Of a stretch of DNA of 64,000 nucleotides, positions 52,587-60,987 are shown in pieces. The stretch is from positions 1 through 64,000 of the forward strand of contig NZ_JAOQJG010000004.1 of assembly GCF_025567365.1 (NCBI RefSeq), read 5' to 3'. The notes beneath the pieces were generated by a model that made no database searches, had not been told where the DNA came from, and worked only from the letters and a program-made list of their open reading frames with translations. This DNA comes from Anaerostipes amylophilus (lineage in GTDB: Bacteria > Bacillota > Clostridia > Lachnospirales > Lachnospiraceae). How positions within the stretch are numbered: position 1 is the first letter of the stretch; the number at the start of each line of letters is the position of its first letter. A program made the translations under genes and the position numbers.

Positions 52587-53078
52587 GTGAGTATTGCAGT
52601 TTATCCGGGAAGTTTTGATCCGGTTACATATGGACATATTGATATTATTGAGCGTTCAGCAAAGGTATTTGACAGGTTGATCGTCGCAGTGCTGGTTAAT
52701 AGCGCCAAGAAACCATTATTTACGACACAGGAGAAAGTCGATATGATACGCAAGGCAACAAGTCACCTTGATAATGTAGAAGTAGTGTCATTTTCGGGAT
52801 TATTGGTAGATTTTGCAAAAGAACAAGGGGCCAGTGTATCTGTAAGAGGATTGCGTGCAGTAACAGATTTTGAGTATGAGATTCAGATTGCCCAGACAAA
52901 CGCGAAGTTGAATAAAGATTTAGATACAATGTTTTTTACAACCAGCATAGAGTATTCTTATGTAAGTTCCACGATCGTAAAAGAAATAGCTTCTTATCAT
53001 GGAGATGTTTCTGAGATGGTACCGCCTTACGTACAAGAATGTCTTGAGAAGAAATTTAAAGCACAGGAGGCGAAATAA
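52587..53078 (+). CDS. coaD: Phosphopantetheine adenylyltransferase
   Basis: A 163-aa nucleotidyltransferase making dephospho-CoA. The T/HxGH motif lies in PGSFDPVTYGHIDII and the second signature in EYSYVSSTIVKEIA. GTG start at 52587 with AGGAGG upstream, 3 nt after rsmD, so coupled. CoA supply is relevant for the acetate-forming pta-ackA genes downstream. Confidence 0.96.
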   Translation: MSIAVYPGSFDPVTYGHIDIIERSAKVFDRLIVAVLVNSAKKPLFTTQEKVDMIRKATSHLDNVEVVSFSGLLVDFAKEQGASVSVRGLRAVTDFEYEIQIAQTNAKLNKDLDTMFFTTSIEYSYVSSTIVKEIASYHGDVSEMVPPYVQECLEKKFKAQEAK

Positions 53079-53687
53079 ATGAGTGAAAAATATTTACATG
53101 AGATGATTGATGATATCGAGGTTCTGATCGATGAAGCAAAACCGGCAAGATTTAGTCCGGGAAAGATCACAATTGAGAAAGATGTTTTGATGACAGTGAT
53201 CGAAGAATTAAGGAAACAGATTCCAGGAGAGATTGAACGAAGCCATAAGATCATTCTTAATAAAGATGCGATTTTAGAAGATGCAAGAGTGAAAGCACAA
53301 CAGACGATCGACCAGGCAGCGAAAGATGCAGGAGAATTGATCGATCATAATGAGATTGTTGAGATGGCTAAGATGAGGGCAGATGAGATTGAGAACCATG
53401 CCAAAGAAACAGCAAGAAGTGTGATGCATAATGCGAATGAAGAAGCAGATCAGATCCGCGCAGGAGCACTTCGTTATGTCAATGAGATCATGGAAGATGT
53501 TCAGGGATATGTTGTGAGCGTAAAAGAAGCACAGCAAAGTATATTTGATCAGTTGTTGTCTGCATTAGATTCTGATCTTGAATCAATTAAGACAAATGCG
53601 AAAGAGATTGAAGAACAGCTTTCAGGAGTCAGCATACCTCAGACAAGAACGAGAACGGTTGAAGATTTTATCTCAGATGAAGAATAG
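53079..53687 (+). CDS. Coiled-coil protein of unknown function
   Basis: A 202-aa soluble protein, almost wholly helical with heptad-like repeats from about 60 to 190 (AKMRADEIENHAKETARSVM). The N-terminus (LHEMIDDIEVLIDEAKPARF) is more ordered. Similar proteins in Lachnospiraceae are often annotated as ATPase or V-type subunit-like; I see no nucleotide-binding motif, so that label is not supported. DivIVA-like scaffolding is possible. It starts immediately after coaD, and its last 15 bp overlap the convergent ylbJ gene. Confidence 0.75.
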   Translation: MSEKYLHEMIDDIEVLIDEAKPARFSPGKITIEKDVLMTVIEELRKQIPGEIERSHKIILNKDAILEDARVKAQQTIDQAAKDAGELIDHNEIVEMAKMRADEIENHAKETARSVMHNANEEADQIRAGALRYVNEIMEDVQGYVVSVKEAQQSIFDQLLSALDSDLESIKTNAKEIEEQLSGVSIPQTRTRTVEDFISDEE

Positions 53688-54584
53688 GGCAGCAAGCAGA
53701 CCACTTGATAAACTGAATAAGAATTTAACAAGCAGATATTTCCAGAAGGAAAGTCTGCTTTTTTTACATACGCTTATTGTCTGTGCAGCAGCAGAAAGTC
53801 CGCCAAAAGAAGTGATCATGCAAAGAAGGATTATTTTATGATAAGAAGAAATCTGCATTGTACCAAAATAAGAGACGGCGTTTGTAATCTCAAATATAGC
53901 GATCAGCATTTGCTTTATAAAAAATGGAAATGGTAAAACAGAGATTAAAGATGCACCGATCGAAAAGATCATGATACAGATACCGATCGTAAAAATAGAA
54001 TGGAGACTGTCAAAGATTATCTGATCAGCCGATTTTTTTATAGAAACAGGATGTGAAATTTGATGTGCATGAAGAAAATCTTTTGTGAAAAATAGATAAA
54101 ATAAATAAAAAAGATAACAAAGTACAGGGAAATAAAGACAGAAAAAGAAACAAAGAGTATTTATGTTTCCGTGGAGAATCAAAGTTAATGTATATCCAAT
54201 AGTAAACATTGGGCTGATCTGATTGCAAACATAAAGAAGTGCCTGACCTTCCTGTTTGGTATAAGAACCAGAGAGAATAAGATCATTGATAATTTTTGCA
54301 CCGAGTGGACAGCCACAGAAAAAACCAAGAATACAGGTGTAGAAAAAGTCATCATTAATGTCAGGAAAGAGCTTTTTTAAAGGGAAAAACAGGCGGGAAA
54401 GAAAATGGAACGTTTGGTAATATTGCATAAAACCAGATAGAAGTAAAAATGGAAGAAGTGTTGGAGTGATCGTTGCAGACCATAAAAGTAGTCCATTTTT
54501 GGCTCCATCGATTGAAGTTTGTGGAAAAAATAACAAGGAAACTGCACAAAAAATGAGCAAAAATTGAATAATACCATTACGCAT
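53673..54584 (-). CDS. ylbJ: Sporulation integral membrane protein YlbJ
   Basis: A 303-aa membrane protein with about eight helices of the nucleoside-recognition/YlbJ type. GFFCGCPLGAKIINDL and YVCNQISPMF are conserved motifs. Bacillus ylbJ is SigE-controlled and needed for heat-resistant spores. The gene overlaps the end of its convergent neighbour and contains that neighbour's terminator. It lies downstream of tmcAL on the minus strand with a 48-nt gap that holds a hairpin. Confidence 0.9.
   Translation of the reverse strand: MRNGIIQFLLIFCAVSLLFFPQTSIDGAKNGLLLWSATITPTLLPFLLLSGFMQYYQTFHFLSRLFFPLKKLFPDINDDFFYTCILGFFCGCPLGAKIINDLILSGSYTKQEGQALLYVCNQISPMFTIGYTLTLILHGNINTLCFFFCLYFPVLCYLFYLFYLFFTKDFLHAHQISHPVSIKKSADQIIFDSLHSIFTIGICIMIFSIGASLISVLPFPFFIKQMLIAIFEITNAVSYFGTMQISSYHKIILLCMITSFGGLSAAAQTISVCKKSRLSFWKYLLVKFLFSLSSGLLAALFFI
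53731..53765 (+). terminator. Terminator of rsmD-coaD, inside ylbJ
   Basis: AGCAGA (53731-53736) pairs with TCTGCT (53754-53759), with an inner TTCC/GGAA helix, followed by seven T residues. It lies within the antisense coding end of ylbJ. Confidence 0.75.
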
Positions 54585-54589
54585 AGGAA

Positions 54590-54628
54590 ATCTCCCGTTC
54601 CTTTTTTATAATGTATGAAACGGGAGAT
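54590..54628 (-). repeat. Hairpin between tmcAL and ylbJ
   Basis: A 10-bp perfect stem (54590-54599 with 54619-54628). On the minus strand the loop contains CATACATT, similar to a SigE -10, and AAAAAAGG. It may be a processing site or a regulatory hairpin overlapping the ylbJ promoter. No -35 of convincing quality. Confidence 0.45.
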
Positions 54629-54632
54629 AAAA

Positions 54633-55844
54633 CTAGACGATAATCTGTTCATCTTTCAAGATCGTATGGAATTTCTGACCTATGACAGCCTGATATATCT
54701 GGTGGGCATATTGATCAACTGACAACAGAATTTGCTGCTCTTTTTCAAGTGGATCGTGGAGTGGACGGAGGTGACGGACCATAGGGAGACTTGTTTCTTT
54801 TTTTATAGCACCGATCAAAGAAGAAGAATCCCGGCGGAAACCAAGGATCTGGTAATAAGGTGCCATATGATATTTCTTTGCCAGAAGAAATTTCGAATCT
54901 GTCATTCCAAGCATAATATGGAGAAGGTTTCTGCTTGTTTTACTCCACGTGATATTTTTGCTCTTACATGCTAAAATAAGATCTTCAAAGGACTGATCAG
55001 GACGAAGTTTTTTCATAAGGCGATCGCTGAAATCCTTAGAAATTCCGACAATCTTAGTCAGATCATCAGTGGAATGAATACTAGTTTGCAAAAGAAGAGA
55101 AAAGTCATCTGAACATACAGGAAAATCATGTTGGTAATGATGTTTATACAGATCATGCAAAGAATCAGGGACTCTTGAAAATAATGGTTCGATCAGATTT
55201 TGCTCGAGTGTACTGCGGATCGATGTCGCAGAAGAGATCGATGGTGTCAGATCTGTGCTGTGATGATCGTTTGCAATTCGTTCTACGCAGACCGGTGTTA
55301 TAGAACTGTTGAGACGGATCAATGCTTTTAGATATTCAATCCCAAGAATGTTATTTGGCTGCTTTAAAATCTGAATCATGGAAGCATCCTTAAGGTGAGT
55401 TGTAAGATACAGTTCTTTAGCTTTTGGATAAGAATGTCCAAGGCTCATAAGATCTTTTATGCCGGATTCAATTTCATTTTCATATTTAATAAGAAAGGAT
55501 GCAATTGCTTTAAGTTTGTTAATCTCTTGACATTCGCTTCCGAAAGAAAGGTAGTCAACAACACCTAATTTATCAAGCAAAGTAACAGCACCCATGGCGA
55601 AATCAGGAGCAGAAGAGGCAGCTGCAAAAAGAGGCAGTTCGATTACAAGATCAACACCACACAGTAGAGCTGCATGAGCACGTATTTTTTTATCCATAAT
55701 CGCCGGAGTTCCACGCTGGACGTAGTTTCCACTCATTAGCGCAATTACACGTTTAGCTCCGGTTTTTTTCTTTGTTTCCATAATATGATATTTATGTCCG
55801 TTATGAAACGGATTATATTCACAAATGATAGCTGCAGTCTTCAT
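54633..55844 (-). CDS. tmcAL: tRNA(Met) cytidine acetate ligase
   Basis: A 403-aa nucleotidyltransferase (formerly YlbM). MKTAAIICEYNPFHNGHKYHI holds the HxGH motif; VIALMSGNYVQRGTPAIMDK and LPLFAAASSAPDFAMGAV are typical. It activates acetate with ATP and acetylates C34 of elongator tRNA(Met). AAAGGA at 7 nt from the ATG. Acetate is also the product of the adjacent, divergent pta-ackA pair, though a regulatory link is not implied. The 270-bp region to pta is AT-rich, with only the pta promoter recognisable. Confidence 0.95.
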   Translation of the reverse strand: MKTAAIICEYNPFHNGHKYHIMETKKKTGAKRVIALMSGNYVQRGTPAIMDKKIRAHAALLCGVDLVIELPLFAAASSAPDFAMGAVTLLDKLGVVDYLSFGSECQEINKLKAIASFLIKYENEIESGIKDLMSLGHSYPKAKELYLTTHLKDASMIQILKQPNNILGIEYLKALIRLNSSITPVCVERIANDHHSTDLTPSISSATSIRSTLEQNLIEPLFSRVPDSLHDLYKHHYQHDFPVCSDDFSLLLQTSIHSTDDLTKIVGISKDFSDRLMKKLRPDQSFEDLILACKSKNITWSKTSRNLLHIMLGMTDSKFLLAKKYHMAPYYQILGFRRDSSSLIGAIKKETSLPMVRHLRPLHDPLEKEQQILLSVDQYAHQIYQAVIGQKFHTILKDEQIIV

Positions 55845-56036
55845 AAAATATCCTTTCAGAATTTCAAAATTAAATCTTTTATATAATAAATGTATTATAA
55901 ATCACGAAACAAAAAAAGTAAAATTGCACAAAAAACAAAAAATGGACAACAAGTATCTTGTCAGAGGAAACAAAAAAATGTAGAATAGAATATAGATTTT
56001 TCTGGAAATGTACAACGAAAAATACAAATACCATTA

Positions 56037-56065
56037 TTGTATACACAGAAATGATGTTGTATAAT
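56037..56065 (+). promoter_or_regulatory. pta-ackA promoter
   Basis: TTGTAT (56037-56042), 17 nt, TATAAT (56060-56065), 52 nt before pta. Confidence 0.75.
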
Positions 56066-56117
56066 TTAACAGGATTAAATTCATCTTTTTGGAAAGTTGA
56101 AAGGAGCAACGCGAAAA

Positions 56118-57125
56118 ATGAGTGTTATTGATGAGATTAAAAACAAGGCAAAAACAAATAAGAAAACTGTTGTACTGCCTGAAACTACAGACATGAGAAC
56201 ATTAACAGCAGCAGCAGAAGTTATCAGTGAAGGAATTGCTGATATTATTTTAGTTGGAAAAGAAGACGAGATTAAAGCAAAAGCAGAAGGATTGGATTTA
56301 TCAAAAGCTTCTTTTGTTGATCCAGAAAACAGTGATCGTTTAAATACATATATCGAATCTTTATGTGAAGCAAGAAAGAGCAAAGGACTGCTTCCAGAAG
56401 ATGCAAAAGAGATTCTGCTATCCAACCCACTGTTCTTCGGAGCAACAATGGTAAGAGTCGGAGATGCAGACGGAATGGTAGCAGGAGCAATCAACTCTTC
56501 TGCAAACGTACTTCGTGCAGCACTTCAGGTTGTTAAAACTGCACCTGGTACAGAAATCGTATCTGCCTTCATGTTAATGGATACAAAGGCAAAAGATATG
56601 GGAGAAAACGGATGTTTCGTATTCGCTGACTGTGGACTGAACCAGAATCCAAATCCAGAACAGTTAGCAGCGATCGCTTCAAGTTCAGCTAAGACATTTG
56701 AACAGCTGATCGGAGCAACACCAAGAGTTGCAATGTTATCCCATTCTACATGCGGAAGTGCAAAACATGACGATGTAACAAAAGTTGTAGAAGCAACAAA
56801 TATCGCTAAAGAAAAATATCCTCAGTATTTAATTTGTGGAGAATTACAGCTTGATGCAGCAATCGTACCAGAAGTTGCAGCAGCTAAAGCTCCAAGAAGT
56901 GAAGTTGCTGGTAAAGCAAATGTATTAGTATTCCCAGACTTAGATGCTGGTAACATTGGATACAAATTAGTACAGAGATTAGGTGGAGCACAGGCATTCG
57001 GACCTATTACACAGGGAATCGCAAAACCAGTCAATGACTTATCACGTGGATGTGTAGCATCAGATATCGTTGGTGCAGTAGCAATCACATGTGTACAGGC
57101 AGCAGCACTGGAAGCAGATAAATAA
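56118..57125 (+). CDS. pta: Phosphate acetyltransferase
   Basis: A 335-aa short-type Pta converting acetyl-CoA and phosphate to acetyl phosphate. SHSTCGSAKHDDVTKV and NVLVFPDLDAGNIGYKLVQRL are the family signatures. Start ATG 56118 has AAAGGAG upstream; an in-frame TTG at 56097 precedes that site. With ackA it forms the fermentative acetate/ATP pathway. Strong codon bias indicates high expression. Confidence 0.97.
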   Translation: MSVIDEIKNKAKTNKKTVVLPETTDMRTLTAAAEVISEGIADIILVGKEDEIKAKAEGLDLSKASFVDPENSDRLNTYIESLCEARKSKGLLPEDAKEILLSNPLFFGATMVRVGDADGMVAGAINSSANVLRAALQVVKTAPGTEIVSAFMLMDTKAKDMGENGCFVFADCGLNQNPNPEQLAAIASSSAKTFEQLIGATPRVAMLSHSTCGSAKHDDVTKVVEATNIAKEKYPQYLICGELQLDAAIVPEVAAAKAPRSEVAGKANVLVFPDLDAGNIGYKLVQRLGGAQAFGPITQGIAKPVNDLSRGCVASDIVGAVAITCVQAAALEADK

Positions 57126-57152
57126 GAATAAATTTAAGGAGAATCATATTTC

Positions 57153-58343
57153 ATGAAAGTTTTAGTTATCAACTGCGGAAGCTCATCATTAAAATATCAG
57201 TTAATCGATTCAGAGACAGAAAGTGTTTTAGCAAAAGGATTATGCGAAAGAATCGGAATCGACGGAGCATTAACACATCAGCCAGCAGGAAAAGACAAGA
57301 TCAAATCTACACCTGCTATGCCAGATCATAAGACAGCAATCGGAATTGTTATCGATCAGCTGACAGATAAAGAAAACGGAGTTGTAGAAAGCCTTGATGA
57401 GATCGGTGCTGTAGGACATCGTATCGTTCATGGTGGAGAGAAATTTACAAAATCATGTCTGATCACAGATGAGGTTATCAAAGAAGTTGAAGAATGCAGC
57501 GTATTCGCACCACTTCATAACCCAGCTGGATTAATTGGAGTTCGTGCATGTCAGGAATTAATGCCAGGACTTCCAATGGTAGCAGTATTTGATACAGCTT
57601 TCCATCAGACAATGCCAGAGAAAGCATTCTTATATGGTATTCCTAGAAAATACTATGATGAAGATGGTATCCGTCGTTATGGATTCCACGGAACATCTCA
57701 TCAGTTTGTATCTTTAGAGACAGCAAAAATGTTAGGAAAAGATATCAAAGACTTAAAAATTATTGTATGTCATCTTGGAAATGGTGCAAGTGTAACAGCA
57801 GTCAAAGGTGGAGAATCTGTAGATACATCTATGGGATTAACACCGCTTGAAGGATTGATCATGGGAACACGTTCTGGAGATCTTGATCCAGCGATTGTTG
57901 AATTTATTGCAAACAAAGAAAATAAAACAGCATCTGAAGTATTAAATATTTTAAATAAAGAATCAGGAGTTTATGGATTATCTGGAGTATCTTCTGACTT
58001 TAGAGATGTAAAAGCAGCAAGAGCTGAAGGTAATAAAGCTGCAGCTGCAGCATTAGATGCATATGCATATCGTGTAGCAAAATACATTGGTGCTTATACA
58101 GCAGCTATGAATGGTGTAGATGCAATCACATTTACAGCAGGACTTGGAGAAAATGATGATATTACACGTGCAGCAATCTGTGAATATCTTGGATATCTTG
58201 GAGCAGATCTTGATAAAGAGAAGAATAAGGTTGCTGGAGAACCAGCGGTGATTTCTAAAGATGATGCGAAAGTTAAGTTACTGTGTATACCAACAAATGA
58301 AGAATTAATGATCGCAAGAGACACAGTAGCCCTTGTAAAATAA
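57153..58343 (+). CDS. ackA: Acetate kinase
   Basis: A 396-aa ASKHA kinase producing ATP and acetate from acetyl phosphate. VLVINCGSSSLKYQLI is the N-terminal phosphate motif, GHRIVHGGEKF and FHGTSHQFVS hold active-site histidine and arginine neighbours, and GLTPLEGLIMGTRSGDLDP is the second signature. It follows pta by 27 nt in one operon. The operon end overlaps the inverted repeat at 58373-58436. Confidence 0.97.
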   Translation: MKVLVINCGSSSLKYQLIDSETESVLAKGLCERIGIDGALTHQPAGKDKIKSTPAMPDHKTAIGIVIDQLTDKENGVVESLDEIGAVGHRIVHGGEKFTKSCLITDEVIKEVEECSVFAPLHNPAGLIGVRACQELMPGLPMVAVFDTAFHQTMPEKAFLYGIPRKYYDEDGIRRYGFHGTSHQFVSLETAKMLGKDIKDLKIIVCHLGNGASVTAVKGGESVDTSMGLTPLEGLIMGTRSGDLDPAIVEFIANKENKTASEVLNILNKESGVYGLSGVSSDFRDVKAARAEGNKAAAAALDAYAYRVAKYIGAYTAAMNGVDAITFTAGLGENDDITRAAICEYLGYLGADLDKEKNKVAGEPAVISKDDAKVKLLCIPTNEELMIARDTVALVK

Positions 58344-58372
58344 TTATTTTATGAAAAAATAGAACTTGTTAA

Positions 58373-58436
58373 AATGTGCTTCTGGATTGTTTTTTTTAAA
58401 AGTAAGGAAAATTACTTGACAAACCAGAAGCACATT
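58373..58436. terminator. Long-loop inverted repeat past ackA, overlapping the next promoter
   Basis: A 13-bp perfect repeat (58373-58385 with 58424-58436) with a 38-nt loop. The right arm lies between the -35 and -10 boxes of the downstream promoter. It could fold as the ackA terminator, but the T-run is inside the loop (58390-58397), so the role is unclear. Confidence 0.45.
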
Positions 58437-58444
58437 CGTATAAT
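58416..58444 (+). promoter_or_regulatory. Promoter of the yceD-rpmF operon
   Basis: Perfect consensus TTGACA (58416-58421), 17 nt, TATAAT (58439-58444), 28 nt before the yceD start. Confidence 0.9.
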
Positions 58445-58472
58445 AGTACAGTATGAAAATTTAGGAGATCGT

Positions 58473-58982
58473 ATGAAGATTCAATTATCAAAAATTATTT
58501 CAGTACCTAAATATGAAGAAACCGTCGAAGCGTCAATCAATCTGAATGAGATTAAGCTAAAAGGTGTGTCTTATCCTATTCGAGAGAAGAGTGATTTTTC
58601 GATCGTTTTTAGAAATATTGGAAAGGATAAGATATCATTTTCATTTGAGACAGAAGTTACGCTTGGAATTCCATGCAGTCGATGCCTTGAGGAAGTGAGT
58701 TATCCGGTTTCCGTCAAGGTGACGAAAGAATTAGATTTTTCGGATCTTGATGAGGAAGACTCCTCATATATCGAGAACAAGGAACTTGATCTTGATATAT
58801 TGATCTTCGATGAAGTTGTTCCAAAACTTCCGTCCAAAGTTTTGTGCAAGGAAGACTGCAAAGGACTTTGTCCGGTATGTGGAACGAATCTGAATAAAAA
58901 AGAGTGTGGCTGCGATCGTACGGTGGCAGACCCTCGTATGGCAGCGATTCAGGATATTTTTAAGAATTTTAAGGAGGTGTAA
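58473..58982 (+). CDS. YceD (DUF177) large-ribosomal-RNA accumulation protein
   Basis: A 169-aa DUF177 protein from ATG 58473 with AGGAG upstream. The central LGIPCSRCLEEVSYPV and C-terminal CKGLCPVCGTNLNKKECGCD contain conserved cysteines, the latter a zinc-ribbon-like site. Homologues are needed for normal 23S rRNA levels and are almost always encoded before rpmF, as here, 4 nt away. Translation is probably coupled to rpmF. Confidence 0.93.
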   Translation: MKIQLSKIISVPKYEETVEASINLNEIKLKGVSYPIREKSDFSIVFRNIGKDKISFSFETEVTLGIPCSRCLEEVSYPVSVKVTKELDFSDLDEEDSSYIENKELDLDILIFDEVVPKLPSKVLCKEDCKGLCPVCGTNLNKKECGCDRTVADPRMAAIQDIFKNFKEV

Positions 58983-58986
58983 ACCA

Positions 58987-59172
58987 ATGTCAATTTGTCC
59001 AAAGAATAAATCATCCAAAGGAAGAAGAAACAGACGTAGAGCAAACTGGAAGATGACTGCTCCAACACTTGTAAAATGCAGCAAATGTGGTGCTCTTATG
59101 ATGCCTCACAGAGTATGTAAAGCCTGCGGATCTTACAATAAAAAGGAAATTGTTTCAGCACACGCTGAATAA
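58987..59172 (+). CDS. rpmF: 50S ribosomal protein L32
   Basis: A 61-aa L32 of the zinc-binding type: CSKCG and CKACG. The N-terminus SICPKNKSSKGRRNRRRA contains an extra cysteine compared with the usual AVPKKK start. AGGAGGTG overlaps the yceD stop. Terminator follows. Confidence 0.97.
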   Translation: MSICPKNKSSKGRRNRRRANWKMTAPTLVKCSKCGALMMPHRVCKACGSYNKKEIVSAHAE

Positions 59173-59187
59173 TGGTAAATCAAAGAA

Positions 59188-59236
59188 AAATGCCATACGT
59201 TTAGACTTTTTAAGAAGGTTTATGCGTATGGCATTT
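59188..59236 (+). terminator. Terminator downstream of rpmF
   Basis: A 12-bp perfect stem (59188-59199 with 59225-59236) with a 25-nt loop, then CCTATTTT. The T-run is weak, so partial read-through into plsX is possible. Confidence 0.65.
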
Positions 59237-59267
59237 CCTATTTTAAAAGAAAAGGAGAATAGGTCGT

Positions 59268-60275
59268 ATGGAGAAATTAGTCAAAGTTGCTGTTGATGCT
59301 ATGGGTGGAGACAACGCACCAGGAGAGATTGTAAAAGGTGCAGTTGATGCTGTGAATGAAAGAAATAATCTCAAAGTATTTTTAGTAGGAAAATCCCAGA
59401 AAATTCATGAAGAATTAAGCAAATATCAGTATAAGAGTGAACAGGTAGAAGTCATAAATGCAGAAGAAGAAATTTCTTGTGACGAATCACCAGTAGAAGC
59501 GATTCGTAAGAAGAAAGATTCTTCCATGGTGGTTGCACTGAAAATGGTGAAAGATAAGACTGCAGATGCATTTGTGTCAGCCGGAAGTTCGGGAGCGATC
59601 CTTGTTGGAGGACAGTTTGTTGTTGGAAGGATCAAAGGAATCAAAAGAGCACCATTAGGTGCAGTTATGCCAACAGCCAAAGGGCCTATGCTGTTAGTTG
59701 ATGCAGGAGCAAATATGGATGCGAAAGCTGAATACTTACTCCAATTTGCACAGATGGGATCTATCTATATGGAAGATGTCCTTGGAATCAAGAATCCAAG
59801 AGTCGGTCTTGTCAATGTTGGTGTGGAAGAAGCAAAGGGAAATCAGCTTGTTAAGGAGACAGGTCCATTATTAAAAGAATGTGAAAATATTAATTATATT
59901 GGAAGTATCGAGGCAAGAGAAATTCCATATGGTGCAGCGGATGTTGTTGTATGTGATGCATTTGCTGGGAATATCGTCTTGAAACTTGAAGAAGGATTAT
60001 CAGCGGTATTAGTAAGCCAGATCAAGGAAGGAATGATGTCAACACTAAAGAGTAAGATCGGTGCATTACTGGCGAAACCAGCACTGAAGAAAACATTAAA
60101 GAAATTTGATGCTTCAGAGTATGGTGGAGCACCACTTCTTGGTTTAAATGGCCTAGTTGTAAAAGCCCATGGATCAGCAACAGCAAAAGAAATGAAAAAT
60201 GCGATCGTTCAGTGTATTGCATTTGCAGAAGAAAATATTACACAGAAAGTAAAAGATCAGATTGTGAAAGGATAA
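59268..60275 (+). CDS. plsX: Phosphate acyltransferase PlsX
   Basis: A 335-aa enzyme making acyl phosphate from acyl-ACP for phospholipid synthesis. KVAVDAMGGDNAPGEIVKGA is the N-terminal signature; VDAGANMDAKAEYLLQFA and CDAFAGNIVLKLEEG follow. AAGGAG at suitable distance. It is followed directly by rnc, 7 nt away; the acyl carrier protein gene often found in between is missing. Confidence 0.96.
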   Translation: MEKLVKVAVDAMGGDNAPGEIVKGAVDAVNERNNLKVFLVGKSQKIHEELSKYQYKSEQVEVINAEEEISCDESPVEAIRKKKDSSMVVALKMVKDKTADAFVSAGSSGAILVGGQFVVGRIKGIKRAPLGAVMPTAKGPMLLVDAGANMDAKAEYLLQFAQMGSIYMEDVLGIKNPRVGLVNVGVEEAKGNQLVKETGPLLKECENINYIGSIEAREIPYGAADVVVCDAFAGNIVLKLEEGLSAVLVSQIKEGMMSTLKSKIGALLAKPALKKTLKKFDASEYGGAPLLGLNGLVVKAHGSATAKEMKNAIVQCIAFAEENITQKVKDQIVKG

Positions 60276-60282
60276 AATAGAA

Positions 60283-60969
60283 ATGGATGCAAAAAGTGTG
60301 GAAGAATTTCAAGAGCAGATAGGAATTAAATTTCATGAACCATCCCTTCTTTGGAATGCTTTTATTCATAGTTCCTATGCGAATGAACGAAGAATGAGCA
60401 AAGATAAAAATAACGAACGCTTGGAGTTTTTAGGTGATGCGGTATTAGAACTTGTAACAAGCAATTATCTTTACAGAACTTATACAAAAGAGCCAGAAGG
60501 TAAGCTAAGTAAGATCAGAGCAAGTCTTGTGTGTGAGCCGACACTTGCAGGATGTGCAAGAGATATTAATTTAGGTAAATATGTTCTCTTAAGCAAAGGA
60601 GAAGATATGACAGGTGGAAGATCAAGAGATTCTATTCTTTCAGACGCATTTGAAGCAGTGATCGGTGCAATCTATTTAGACCAGGGAATTGAGACTGCAA
60701 CAAAATTTGTTGAAACATATTTATTTAAAGACGTAGAAAATAAAGTTTTATTTTTTGATGCGAAGACAAATCTTCAGGAGATTGTTCAGGGAGAAGGAAA
60801 AGGCAGATTAAAATATGTTCTAGTCAAGGAAGAAGGACCAGATCATGCAAAAATCTTCACAGTAGAGGCAAGACTTGGAGATACAGTGATCGGAACAGGA
60901 GCTGGGCATAGCAAAAAAGCGGCCGAACAACATGCAGCCTTTGAAGCGATCAAAAGCCACAAAAAATAA
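60283..60969 (+). CDS. rnc: Ribonuclease III
   Basis: A 228-aa double-strand RNase. The catalytic domain has ERLEFLGDAVLELV and the second acidic site in SDAFEAVIGAIYLD; the C-terminal dsRNA-binding domain (about 156-226) ends HSKKAAEQHAAFEAI. Processes rRNA precursors. Start 7 nt after plsX, with AAGGATAA as a weak ribosome site. smc follows after 18 nt. Confidence 0.96.
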   Translation: MDAKSVEEFQEQIGIKFHEPSLLWNAFIHSSYANERRMSKDKNNERLEFLGDAVLELVTSNYLYRTYTKEPEGKLSKIRASLVCEPTLAGCARDINLGKYVLLSKGEDMTGGRSRDSILSDAFEAVIGAIYLDQGIETATKFVETYLFKDVENKVLFFDAKTNLQEIVQGEGKGRLKYVLVKEEGPDHAKIFTVEARLGDTVIGTGAGHSKKAAEQHAAFEAIKSHKK

Positions 60970-60987
60970 CATGAAGCAGAGGTGGAC

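Noticed and set aside
53079..53687. ATPase subunit assignment for the coiled-coil protein
   Set aside because: No Walker motif or other nucleotide-binding feature; only coiled coil is visible.
54605..54660. SigE promoter of ylbJ
   Set aside because: CATACATT is a fair -10, but no matching -35 at 13-14 nt was found.
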